Notes: a model not told the origin generated them from the letters alone. 7,221 nt of DNA from CAZHOV01 sp964534315 (GCA_964534315.1 CAZHOV010000224.1:1-7221), one strand, 5' to 3'. Positions 1 through 6,317 are shown, counted from the stretch's first letter. Numbers and translations: made by a program.

Positions 1-101
1 AAATAGTAATCCTTGAATGCCCTTGTGGCTGAAAGGAATATTATTTTGAAATTCTATTTTTCACAATTTTTGTTACAGAACCAAAAAAATAACATTGACT
101 A

Positions 102-419
102 ATGACTGCAAGAGATTATATCCAAGCCCTCCCGAATAATGTTACTAAAGAAGCGCTCGAAGGTAAGCAAACCCGTTTCCATTTCGATATCTCCGGCGAT
201 GGAGGCGGCCAATATACAGTAGCTATTGATAATGGCGAAATCGAAGTCCAGGAAGGACTTTCCGGCGATCCGAAATGTGTGGTCAAAGCCAAAGATAAGG
301 ATCTGGTGGGCGTCATCAAAGGAACCCTCAATCCCATGATGGCCGTGATGATGGGGAAACTGAAGATCAGTAACCTCAATGAAATGATGGCTTATGCTAA
401 AATTTTTAATATAACATAA
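102..419 (+). CDS. SCP2 sterol-binding domain protein
   Basis: A 105-residue protein consisting almost only of an SCP2 (sterol carrier protein 2-like) domain. The family forms a small alpha/beta fold with a hydrophobic tunnel that holds lipids or fatty acyl chains. Visible hallmarks are the strand segment RFHFDISGDGGGQYTVAID (residues about 25-43), the GDPKCVV strand (about 55-61), and the C-terminal LNPMMAVMMGKLKISNLNEMM segment (about 76-96), which is the usual SCP2 signature. There is no signal peptide or membrane helix, so it should be cytoplasmic. The ATG lacks a Shine-Dalgarno sequence, which is normal in Bacteroidota. It lies 112 bp upstream of the exporter gene on the same strand; a functional link is not shown. 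The family call is firm from motif and length, while the ligand is unknown. Confidence 0.88.
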   Translation: MTARDYIQALPNNVTKEALEGKQTRFHFDISGDGGGQYTVAIDNGEIEVQEGLSGDPKCVVKAKDKDLVGVIKGTLNPMMAVMMGKLKISNLNEMMAYAKIFNIT

Positions 420-432
420 CAAGCTAAGAAAG

Positions 433-484
433 TATATTTCCCAATCCCCTGTTTCTCACAGATTAAAGAATTAATTATATTTCC
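433..484 (+). repeat. two identical 9-mers TATATTTCC, 43 bp apart
   Basis: The 112-bp gap between the SCP2 gene and the exporter gene contains TATATTTCC at 433-441 and again at 476-484. Each begins with a 7-of-8 match to the Bacteroidota -7 element TAnnTTTG, and the spacing is close to four helical turns. They could be part of the exporter's promoter or operator, but no convincing -33 TTG lies at the right distance, and AT-rich DNA produces such words by chance. No terminator is visible in this gap. Confidence 0.2.
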
Positions 485-531
485 GGTACGATTATTGGAT
501 ATACATCTGAAAATTCGTAATTCAATTAATT

Positions 532-2721
532 ATGCCCAGGGGATTTCCTTTTTATAAACAACTCGATCAAATGGACTGCGGGGCAAGCTGCTTGCGCATG
601 ATAGCCCGGCACTACAAAAAGTTCTTTCCCTTAGATTATCTAAGAGAATTAACCTATCAGGATCGTGAAGGCGTCTCTCTAAAAGGCATCAGCGATGCTG
701 CCGAACATATTGGTTTTCATACGCTTGCCGTAAAAATCTCCTACCAACGACTACTTAAAGATATTCCCATTCCCTGCATCGCCCACTGGCGTCAAGACCA
801 TTTTGTGGTGGTTTATAAAGTTACCAAATCCCACGTCTGGATAGCTGATCCTGCTGCCGGAAAATTCAAGATTACCAAGAGGGAATTCTTGGAGGGGTGG
901 ATCAGCGACCACCAGGAAGGAGAAGATGTGGGCGTCCTGCTGCTGCTGGAACCAACACCTGAATTTTACGAAAAAGAAGATGCCAAGATCAACAAAGGCG
1001 GATTTAAATACCTTTTTGCCTACTTCCGCAAATATTCCAAACTGATCTTTCAACTAGTCTTAAGTCTGCTCATCGGTAGTTTGCTGCAACTGGTCCTTCC
1101 GTTCTTGATGCAGGCAATGGTCGACTATGGCATCAATAAACAGGATTTTAATTTTGTCTGGCTGGTGGTTATCGCACAGATCATCCTCTACATTAGTCAA
1201 ACCTCCGTGGAGCTGATTCGTAGCTGGATCCTGCTGCATATTGGGTCCAGAGTTAATATCAACCTGATATCCGACTTTCTACTCAAGCTCATGCGCCTGC
1301 CTCTCCGTTTTTTTGAAACAAAACTAACCGGCGACCTGCTCCAAAGGATCATCGATAATCAACGAATCGAACAATTTTTGACTTCTACCTCTCTGATGAC
1401 CTTCTTTTCACTTTTTAACTTTGTGGTCTTTGGGATTGTACTGTTTATTTACAACACCCTGATCTTTGGTGTATTTGTACTAGGAACTTTGCTATACCTG
1501 GGTTGGGTAACCCTTTTTATGCGAAAGAGAAGAGAGTTGGATTTCAAACGGTTTGACCAGGAAGCTGAAAATCAGAATAAGATCATCCAATTGATTGAAG
1601 GTATTCAGGATATCAAAATTCATAATGCTGAAAAGAGCCTGCGCTGGAGCTGGGAACGGACTCAGGCCAAATTATTTAGGATCAAGCTCCAATACCTGCA
1701 AATCGATCAGGGACAAACAACCGGAGCCCGGTTTATCAACGAACTTAAAAATATAATCATCTCTTTCCTGGCTGCTAAAGCAGTGATCGACGGTCAGATG
1801 ACTTTGGGTATGATGCTGGCGGTGTTGTACATTATTGGCCAGCTAAACGCTCCGGTCGAACAAATTTTGCGATTTATTCAATCAGCCCAAAATGCCAAGA
1901 TCAGTCTGGAGCGACTCAATGAAATCCATATTAATAATAAAGAAGAAAGTATTGAAGGGAAGATCTCCATCCTTCCTCAAAGCGGTGATCTCTGGCTAGA
2001 GAATGTAAGCTTTCAATATAGCGGCCCCAATTCGCCTCAGGTATTGAAGAATCTCAACCTATACATCCCGGAAGGGAAGACAACAGCCATTGTTGGTACG
2101 AGTGGGAGCGGAAAAACGACCCTCATTAAGCTACTCCTTAATTATTACAATCCCACTTCAGGAACCATCAAACTGGGAGATTTTAATCTGTCGAATATTC
2201 AGCATAAAATATGGAGGTCAAAGTGCGGAGTAGTGCTTCAGGATAGTTACATCTTTTATGATACCATCGCCAAAAATATCGCGTTAGGAGAAGAGATCAT
2301 CGACAAAAAGAAACTGATGCATGCGACTAAGGTGGCCAATATTCAATCGTTCGTAGATACCTTGCCGCTGGGCTTCAATACCAAAGTAGGTAAAAACGGG
2401 GTCGGATTGAGTCAGGGTCAAAAGCAGCGTATCCTGATTGCCCGGGCCATATACAAAAATCCCGATTACATCTTTTTCGACGAAGCCACCAACGCCCTGG
2501 ACGCCTACAACGAAATGATGATCATGGATAATCTCCAGGAATTTTTTGATCAAAAGACGGTGATCATTGTAGCGCACCGTCTCAGCACGGTAAAAAATGC
2601 AGACAATATTATTGTCCTGGAAAGCGGCGAGATCATCGAGCAAGGCTCCCATGCTGATCTGACAAAACAAAAGGGCGCCTATTATTATTTAGTTAAAAAT
2701 CAATTGGAACTAGGGGTTTGA
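532..2721 (+). CDS. peptidase-containing ABC exporter (C39 PCAT), bacteriocin/GG-leader peptide type
   Basis: A 729-residue inner-membrane half-transporter that cleaves a double-glycine leader from a peptide substrate and exports the mature peptide using ATP. Domains in order: an N-terminal C39 cysteine peptidase (about 5-140) with QMDCGASC, catalytic Cys16, oxyanion Gln10 or Gln13, His90 (in QDHFVVVY) and Asp106 (in IADPAAG); an ABC transmembrane domain (about 165-445) with hydrophobic stretches near 171-198, 207-230, 287-330 and 402-440; and a nucleotide-binding domain (about 485-729) with Walker A GTSGSGKT (522-529), Q-loop Gln570, signature LSQGQ (626-630), Walker B YIFFDE (646-651), D-loop NALD (654-657) and switch His682. 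All catalytic residues are present and the length is usual for the family, so it should work as a homodimer. The HlyD adaptor follows 331 bp downstream. No substrate gene with a GG leader is visible nearby, so the cargo is unknown. Confidence 0.95.
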   Translation: MPRGFPFYKQLDQMDCGASCLRMIARHYKKFFPLDYLRELTYQDREGVSLKGISDAAEHIGFHTLAVKISYQRLLKDIPIPCIAHWRQDHFVVVYKVTKSHVWIADPAAGKFKITKREFLEGWISDHQEGEDVGVLLLLEPTPEFYEKEDAKINKGGFKYLFAYFRKYSKLIFQLVLSLLIGSLLQLVLPFLMQAMVDYGINKQDFNFVWLVVIAQIILYISQTSVELIRSWILLHIGSRVNINLISDFLLKLMRLPLRFFETKLTGDLLQRIIDNQRIEQFLTSTSLMTFFSLFNFVVFGIVLFIYNTLIFGVFVLGTLLYLGWVTLFMRKRRELDFKRFDQEAENQNKIIQLIEGIQDIKIHNAEKSLRWSWERTQAKLFRIKLQYLQIDQGQTTGARFINELKNIIISFLAAKAVIDGQMTLGMMLAVLYIIGQLNAPVEQILRFIQSAQNAKISLERLNEIHINNKEESIEGKISILPQSGDLWLENVSFQYSGPNSPQVLKNLNLYIPEGKTTAIVGTSGSGKTTLIKLLLNYYNPTSGTIKLGDFNLSNIQHKIWRSKCGVVLQDSYIFYDTIAKNIALGEEIIDKKKLMHATKVANIQSFVDTLPLGFNTKVGKNGVGLSQGQKQRILIARAIYKNPDYIFFDEATNALDAYNEMMIMDNLQEFFDQKTVIIVAHRLSTVKNADNIIVLESGEIIEQGSHADLTKQKGAYYYLVKNQLELGV

Positions 2722-2782
2722 GCAATGAGGAATGAGCAATGAGGAATGAGCAATGAGGAATGAGGAATGAGCAATGAGGAAT
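2720..2782 (+). repeat. heptanucleotide tandem repeat, 9 x GAG(C/G)AAT
   Basis: Nine uninterrupted head-to-tail 7-bp units cover 63 bp, starting with the last two bases of the exporter's TGA stop codon. Unit by unit the variable fourth base reads C,G,C,G,C,G,G,C,G, so the array is best seen as the 14-mer GAGCAATGAGGAAT repeated, with one 7-bp half unit missing its partner at 2762-2768. Apart from that the copies are identical, which points to recent slippage. Every junction contains ATGA, a start/stop overlap, but the 7-bp period moves frames and no protein is encoded. Heptameter arrays of this style are known as STRR repeats from cyanobacteria; relation to those is only by appearance. Confidence 0.95.
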
Positions 2783-2845
2783 AAAACTCAGCATAGTAGT
2801 GCATTTTAAAAAAAAGAAAACAACTTTGGAAAGCAATAATTATCA

Positions 2846-2867
2846 ACCCACTATTTCAATAGTGGGT
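2846..2867. other. perfect 9-bp hairpin with TTCA loop
   Basis: ACCCACTAT at 2846-2854 pairs without mismatch with ATAGTGGGT at 2859-2867 around a four-base loop. No run of T follows on either strand, so a classical intrinsic terminator is not supported. It could be a protein-binding site, an RNA stability element at the exporter's 3' end, or the end of a lost mobile element. Confidence 0.6.
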
Positions 2868-2906
2868 GCATCTCCGAAAGTCGCTCAATTTAATGGTAAC
2901 TCAATT

Positions 2907-2935
2907 TTGACAAGGCGCTTAACTACTTACATGTG
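2907..2935 (+). promoter_or_regulatory. candidate promoter for the HlyD adaptor gene
   Basis: TTG at 2907-2909 (within TTGACA) is followed after 18 bp by TACATGTG at 2928-2935, a 7-of-8 match to the Bacteroidota -7 consensus TAnnTTTG. The spacing is near the usual 19-21 bp. If it is used, the adaptor message has a leader of roughly 110 bases and is transcribed separately from the exporter. Confidence 0.4.
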
Positions 2936-2989
2936 AAAAATGAACGAGGATGAACCATAAATCCAAAAAATATTATAAATTACATGAGA

Positions 2990-3022
2990 ATAAGGCGATT
3001 AAACATTTTATATTAGCCTTAT
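2990..3022. repeat. inverted repeat ATAAGGC/GCCTTAT upstream of the adaptor gene
   Basis: Perfect 7-bp arms at 2990-2996 and 3016-3022 flank a 19-base AT-rich loop. Outside them GAGA (2986-2989) can pair with TCTC (3026-3029) across a small bulge. The element sits about 30 bp before the adaptor start codon, in its probable leader RNA. Its function is unknown; the long loop makes a protein-binding site or a weak RNA fold equally possible. Confidence 0.35.
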
Positions 3023-3052
3023 AAATCTCTAATTGCAATTTCAAAACCGTAG

Positions 3053-4351
3053 ATGGAAGATTATCAACATATTGATATTCGTAGCGAGGAAGTACAAGAA
3101 ATCCTAGGCACACCGCCCGCATGGATCGTGCGTTGGGGGACGACCGTGACCCTCTTGGCCATTGCTTGCATCGGACTGGTAGGGTGGATGATCCGTATCC
3201 CTGAAATGATTACGGGAGAAGTGTCCATAAAAAGTACAAGTGAACCCATCAAGATCACGCCCGAAAACGATCTGCGCAATTTCTCCCTCCTGGTAAGTCA
3301 CGGCGATACCGTAAAAGCAGGCAACTGGATCGCTTATATTGGTGATGAAGCCGACCCCGCACAGATCATGCGGCTCGAGCAAATCATAGACACCCTCAAA
3401 ACAAAAGAACTTGAGCAGATCCTTACATTTAAACCTAAAAAAGACCTTAGGCTAGGGGAGTTGCAGCCTTCTTTCGACCGCTTTATGCTGCTTTTTGAGA
3501 ATTTCCAGAATGACCTGAAAGAAGGGCCCGACCGCAAAAAATTAGTCCAAAAGCGACGAGAGATCGAAACCATCAATAAAAGTATTTACCTGGAAGAACA
3601 GCGTCTCATCAACCGGAATTCCAAGCTCCGGGCCCTGGAACAGCTTATGCCCGCCATCGAAGAGCAATTCCTCACCCAAGAAATCTCTAAAGAAGAATAC
3701 GTTAAAGAAAAAAACAGAAAGCTCGATCTCGAAGATGAGATTAAAAATATCCAGATCGGACTGAATCGAAAAAAACAACAGGTGCAGGATTTGCAAGATG
3801 AAATTTACACCTTCAAGCAAGAAGCTTCAAAAGAAGATAAAGATCAATTGCTGGACCTGAAAACCAGTATGGAAGTATTATCCAGGGAGATCAAAATTTG
3901 GAAAGAAAAGCATCTGGTTCCGTCTCCGGTAGACGGCTTTGTTACCGTATCTGAAAATAAGCGATTTAGCAACCTTAACAACGCTAAGGATGAAATCCTG
4001 TCCGTCGTTCCTCTGCAGCGAACCGGAGATGGATATATAGCAGAAGTGGATTTGCCCGTGACGGGCTCTGGAAAAATAAAAGAAGGGCAACGAGCAATTA
4101 TCAAACTGGAAGAATATCCTGCCGAAGAGTTCGGGTTTATTGAAGGCGTAGTCAAGTCCAAACCCAGTTACTCTGACAGTCCGGATCAACTACGCCTTGA
4201 ATTATCTCTTCCTAACGGCCTCACCACTAGCAAAGGAGAACCGATTCAATATGAATTCTCCATGCAGGGGAGTACCGAGATCATTATTGAAGACAAGCGC
4301 TTTCTAGAGCGTTTGTTTGATGATTTTATCGCATTAATCAGCGATTATTAA
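3053..4351 (+). CDS. HlyD-family membrane fusion (adaptor) protein of a type I secretion system
   Basis: A 432-residue periplasmic adaptor that links an inner-membrane ABC exporter to a TolC-like outer-membrane channel. It has a short cytoplasmic N-terminus, one membrane helix (about 28-47, WGTTVTLLAIACIGLVGWMI), the first lipoyl/barrel-sandwich half (about 63-98, with VSHGDTVKAGNWIAYIGD), a long charged coiled-coil hairpin (about 103-285, rich in Glu/Lys/Gln), the second lipoyl half LVPSPVDGFVTV (about 288-299) and a beta-barrel domain (about 326-380, EVDLPVTGSGKIKEGQRAIIKL). Order and length are normal for HlyD adaptors. It is the natural partner of the C39 exporter upstream, although separated from it by a repeat-bearing gap. 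It converges on the thioredoxin gene with only 8 bp between the stop codons and no room for a terminator. The missing outer-membrane component must be encoded elsewhere. Confidence 0.93.
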   Translation: MEDYQHIDIRSEEVQEILGTPPAWIVRWGTTVTLLAIACIGLVGWMIRIPEMITGEVSIKSTSEPIKITPENDLRNFSLLVSHGDTVKAGNWIAYIGDEADPAQIMRLEQIIDTLKTKELEQILTFKPKKDLRLGELQPSFDRFMLLFENFQNDLKEGPDRKKLVQKRREIETINKSIYLEEQRLINRNSKLRALEQLMPAIEEQFLTQEISKEEYVKEKNRKLDLEDEIKNIQIGLNRKKQQVQDLQDEIYTFKQEASKEDKDQLLDLKTSMEVLSREIKIWKEKHLVPSPVDGFVTVSENKRFSNLNNAKDEILSVVPLQRTGDGYIAEVDLPVTGSGKIKEGQRAIIKLEEYPAEEFGFIEGVVKSKPSYSDSPDQLRLELSLPNGLTTSKGEPIQYEFSMQGSTEIIIEDKRFLERLFDDFIALISDY

Positions 4352-4359
4352 GCGCATAT

Positions 4360-4680
4360 TTAAGACAAATGCTGCTCAAGCTTTGCGGATAAATTCTTCT
4401 TTGTCGTAACACCTACGTGTTTTTCAACGACTTCGCCTCCCTTGAGGATCAAAATCGTAGGAATGCTTCTGATTCCGTATTTCATGGAAATTTCAGGATT
4501 CTCATCGACGTTTACTTTTCCGATTAAAGCTTTGCCATCGTACTCGCCGGCTAATTCTTCAATAATTGGGGCAATAATGCGACAAGGTCCACACCATTCT
4601 GCCCAAAAATCGATTACTGCAACGCCATCGGTGTCGAGGGCTTTTTCCTGAAAATTGGTATCTGTGAATTCAAATGCCAT
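4360..4680 (-). CDS. trxA: thioredoxin
   Basis: A 106-residue cytoplasmic disulfide reductase of the thioredoxin fold. The active site WCGPC gives Cys30 and Cys33, preceded by DFWAEW (residues 24-29). The cis-proline is Pro74 in IRSIPT, and the C-terminal GGEVVEKHVGVTTKKNL matches the family. I start it at the ATG at 4678-4680, giving MAFEFTDTNF, the usual thioredoxin length. An in-frame ATG at 4768-4770 would add 30 residues with a hydrophobic stretch resembling a membrane anchor, but an exact -7 promoter element lies inside that extension, so it is probably untranslated leader. The gene is divergent from the DUF3810 gene and converges on the adaptor gene. It is probably a housekeeping enzyme; a role in folding exported peptides is not indicated. 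Confidence 0.93.
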   Translation of the reverse strand: MAFEFTDTNFQEKALDTDGVAVIDFWAEWCGPCRIIAPIIEELAGEYDGKALIGKVNVDENPEISMKYGIRSIPTILILKGGEVVEKHVGVTTKKNLSAKLEQHLS

Positions 4681-4736
4681 ATCTTGATTTTTTTTGATTA
4701 TTGAATTTGATAACATTAGGATTAATAAATTGGTTG

Positions 4737-4744
4737 CAAAAATA
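4737..4744 (-). promoter_or_regulatory. -7 promoter element for thioredoxin (TATTTTTG)
   Basis: On the - strand this octamer is an exact match to the Bacteroidota sigma-A -7 consensus TAnnTTTG. No good TTG is seen at the expected -33 distance. Transcription from here would begin near 4730 and give a leader of about 50 bases before the ATG at 4680, which supports the shorter thioredoxin start. Confidence 0.5.
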
Positions 4745-4781
4745 AGACGAAAGATGGAATCGTTAGTCATTTTGTCGACAA

Positions 4782-4816
4782 TTTTGGTACTTGAACTCTT
4801 TTTTTAAGTAGATTTA
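4782..4816 (+). promoter_or_regulatory. weak candidate promoter for the DUF3810 gene
   Basis: TTTTG at 4782-4786 is followed after 22 bp by TAGATTTA at 4809-4816, a 7-of-8 match to TAnnTTTG. The spacing is slightly long. It lies about 40 bp before the proposed start codon, within the 173-bp divergent region shared with thioredoxin. Confidence 0.3.
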
Positions 4817-4853
4817 CCAGATTACTTAACCTTTTACAGCAAAAATTAATAAA

Positions 4854-5942
4854 TTGATAAAGAAACTTTTACCCTGGACCTGGATAATACTGGGTGTGCT
4901 AGCCATATTACTGCAACTGGTTTTTAAGAATTTTCCCGAATGGACCGAAGAGGTTTACAGTAGGGGCGTCTTTTTGATAGCCCGCCAGGTATTAGACCTG
5001 CTTTTTGGTTGGCTACCAGTGCCGGGGCTTTACCTCTTTATACTGATTAGCCTGCCTTTGCTTATTATCGGCATCTTTCGCCAAATACGAAAAGGAGAGA
5101 CTCTGATTCGGAAAATCTGGAATCCAGTCTTTTTGTTACTTTCCTTCGTTGGCGGGGTGATCTTTTTCTTCTTCTTGCTCTGGGGATATAATTATCAGCG
5201 GTTACCGATCGAAACAACCCTGGGGCTGGATTTAAAGCCGCTGGAAAAAGAAGAATTACTCACCGAGTTTTCCGGTATTACCGAAGAGTTGATCGCTGCC
5301 AGAAGCGCCATCCCGCAAGCCGATACCAATGCCCTGACTGAACAACACCTTCCTACTGATTTCCGGTTGTTAGTCCGCAAGGATCTTTCCAGTATGCTGG
5401 AACAACTTGGCTATCCTTCAAATGTGGAGGTTCCTGAACGCTTGTTAAAACCCAAAGGAGTATTGTTGAGAATTAGTACTGCCGGTTTTTATTTCCCGCT
5501 TACCGGGGAAAGTAATATTGATGGCGGACTACATCCCATACAGATTCCCTCCACCCTGTCTCACGAGCTATCGCATGGTATGGGGTTTGGTGACGAGGGT
5601 ACCTGCAATTTTCTGGCTTATCTGGCCTGCGCTCATTCCGAACATCCATTTATACGATACTCCGGTATCCTGGGTTATTGGCGATACTTGGATAGGGCAT
5701 ATCGCAAGTCAGATCCGGAGAATTACCGGTTATTCTGGCTCGGCCCAAGATTAAAAGGTATCGGGAATGACCTCAAAGCAATTCGCTTGCAGATGGATAA
5801 GTATCCGGACATCTTCCCTGAGGTGAGGGATTTCGCTTATAATAGCTACCTCAAATCTCAGGGTATTAAGGAAGGTATACAAAACTACAGCCGTATCGTC
5901 CTGTTAGCTTCCGCTTGGAATCGACAGCAGCGGGTTAAGTAG
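4854..5942 (+). CDS. DUF3810 family membrane protein, putative zinc metalloprotease
   Basis: A 362-residue protein of a family common in Bacteroidota and without an assigned function. Three hydrophobic helices occupy the N-terminal third (about 9-27, 49-77 and 88-112); the rest is a soluble domain. That domain carries HELSH (237-241) followed by GFGDEGTCNFLAYLAC, with Glu248 placed like a third ligand. This is the arrangement expected of a zincin protease (H237, E238, H241), but activity is inferred from the motif alone. The C-terminus (SYLKSQGIKEGIQNYSRIV) looks complete. The proposed start is TTG at 4854, giving MIKKLLPWTWIILG. No ATG in this frame fits better, and the frame upstream offers only rarer starts. 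It is divergent from thioredoxin, and its end overlaps a truncated gene on the opposite strand by 8 bp. Confidence 0.87.
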   Translation: MIKKLLPWTWIILGVLAILLQLVFKNFPEWTEEVYSRGVFLIARQVLDLLFGWLPVPGLYLFILISLPLLIIGIFRQIRKGETLIRKIWNPVFLLLSFVGGVIFFFFLLWGYNYQRLPIETTLGLDLKPLEKEELLTEFSGITEELIAARSAIPQADTNALTEQHLPTDFRLLVRKDLSSMLEQLGYPSNVEVPERLLKPKGVLLRISTAGFYFPLTGESNIDGGLHPIQIPSTLSHELSHGMGFGDEGTCNFLAYLACAHSEHPFIRYSGILGYWRYLDRAYRKSDPENYRLFWLGPRLKGIGNDLKAIRLQMDKYPDIFPEVRDFAYNSYLKSQGIKEGIQNYSRIVLLASAWNRQQRVK

Positions 5943-6060
5943 GGTTGTTAGCTCCTACAGCGGAAGCATCAACGTAAAGAGTGTCGGCATTTAAGCTTAA
6001 AAAGGGTAAGCCAGTAAAAAATAGGTATAAGAAAAAGGAAGGTTGAGTTTTAATTTTCAT
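5935..6060 (-). pseudogene. 5' remnant of a secreted beta-helix-type protein gene (signal peptide plus first mature residues)
   Basis: Only 41 codons remain. The first about 25 residues form a signal peptide: MKIKTQPSFF, a hydrophobic core of Phe/Leu, then LSLNA. They are followed by DTLYVDASAVGANNPT and a stop. LYVDASA-x-GANN followed by (G/P)(S/T)SWA is the typical opening of large T9SS-exported right-handed beta-helix proteins in Bacteroidota, so this is probably the front end of a gene whose remaining kilobases were lost. The break falls at the 3' end of the DUF3810 gene, overlapping it by 8 bp. An in-frame ATG at 6135 would add 25 residues without improving the signal peptide. It could be expressed as a short secreted peptide, but I judge it a relic. 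Confidence 0.6.
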
Positions 6061-6112
6061 AGCAAACCATGGATACATTAGGAATGGTAGAAAGATACGA
6101 AAATTTGGGAAA

Positions 6113-6119
6113 GGGGGGG
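6113..6119. repeat. homopolymer of seven G (C on the - strand)
   Basis: An uninterrupted G7 tract lies 53 bp upstream of the start codon of the truncated secreted-protein fragment, where on the - strand it reads C7. Such tracts can slip during replication and change promoter spacing. Here the gene it would control is a remnant, so this is recorded only as a sequence oddity. Confidence 0.5.
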
Positions 6120-6184
6120 AAGAAGTTTTGGGCATTTAAAATCCAAACGTAGCTGGTCGGGCATCGAAAGGCAATAGGAGAAAC

Positions 6185-6283
6185 TCAATTATTTTTTTTA
6201 CCCAATAATAACTTTAATAAACGTTGCTGTTCTTCTAGTAACTGTTGTTGCTCCTTGGCTAAATCAGATAATTGCTCTTTTAC
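6185..6283 (-). pseudogene. open coiled-coil tail, reachable only by frameshift or stop read-through
   Basis: From 6283 down to a TGA at 6185-6187 the - strand reads 32 codons rich in Leu, Gln, Glu and Lys (SDLAKEQQQLLEEQQRLLKL is the core), ending GKKNN. This is clearly helix-forming and coding-like. It is in the same frame as the 103-residue gene, beyond its TGA, and one base out of frame from the short ATG frame that starts at 6317. Skipping one A in the run at 6278-6281 would join that start to this tail and give a continuous 43-residue helical peptide. It may be the C-terminal end of a decayed gene, or a small protein interrupted by an indel or sequencing error. Confidence 0.4.
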
Positions 6284-6317
6284 GCACCAATTCGCGAATT
6301 TCTTTTCCAATACTCAT
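6264..6317 (-). pseudogene. 17-codon frame coupled by ATGA to the upstream gene; possible HNH endonuclease N-terminal remnant
   Basis: The ATG at 6315-6317 overlaps the TGA of the preceding 103-residue gene (ATGA), the classic arrangement for translational coupling. The peptide is MSIGKEIRELVRKRAII, then TGA. The pattern (I/L)RE-x-VR-x-RA at the very start resembles the N-terminus of small HNH endonucleases, where it precedes a CEYC zinc-binding motif; here no Cys pair or HNH residues follow. From memory of such families, small coiled-coil proteins like the one upstream often precede an HNH gene, which would fit a truncated pair. The alternative is a frameshifted coiled-coil protein continuing into 6185-6283. 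I cannot decide between the two from sequence alone. Confidence 0.4.

Larger units (their letters stand above)
2722..3052. other. 331-bp non-coding gap between exporter and adaptor
   Basis: I find no credible gene here on either strand; the longest frames are only a few codons, for example MNEDEP at about 2941. No double-glycine leader peptide is encoded. What is present: the heptamer array, an A-rich stretch at about 2809-2820, a perfect hairpin at 2846-2867, a promoter-like pair at 2907-2935 and an inverted repeat at 2990-3022. In many C39 exporter loci the adaptor gene is nearly contiguous with the exporter gene, so this spacer is unusually long and structured. Confidence 0.7.

Noticed and set aside
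3..32. Possible last codons of an upstream + strand gene ending IVILECPCG
   Set aside because: Only nine codons are visible before a TGA; nothing distinguishes them from chance.
21..49. Possible promoter for the SCP2 gene (TTG near 24, TATTTTG near 42)
   Set aside because: The -7 element is one base short of the TAnnTTTG pattern and the spacing is only about 16 bp.
2284..2670. 128-codon open frame on the - strand inside the exporter gene
   Set aside because: It is antisense to the conserved ATP-binding domain, has no recognisable domain, and is explained as a shadow frame.
2720..2782. CRISPR array
   Set aside because: The units are 7 bp, directly adjacent and without spacers, so this is a simple tandem repeat.
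5939..5958. GTAGG/CCTAC hairpin overlapping the DUF3810 stop codon as a terminator
   Set aside because: The stem is only 5 bp with a 10-base loop and there is no T-tract after it.
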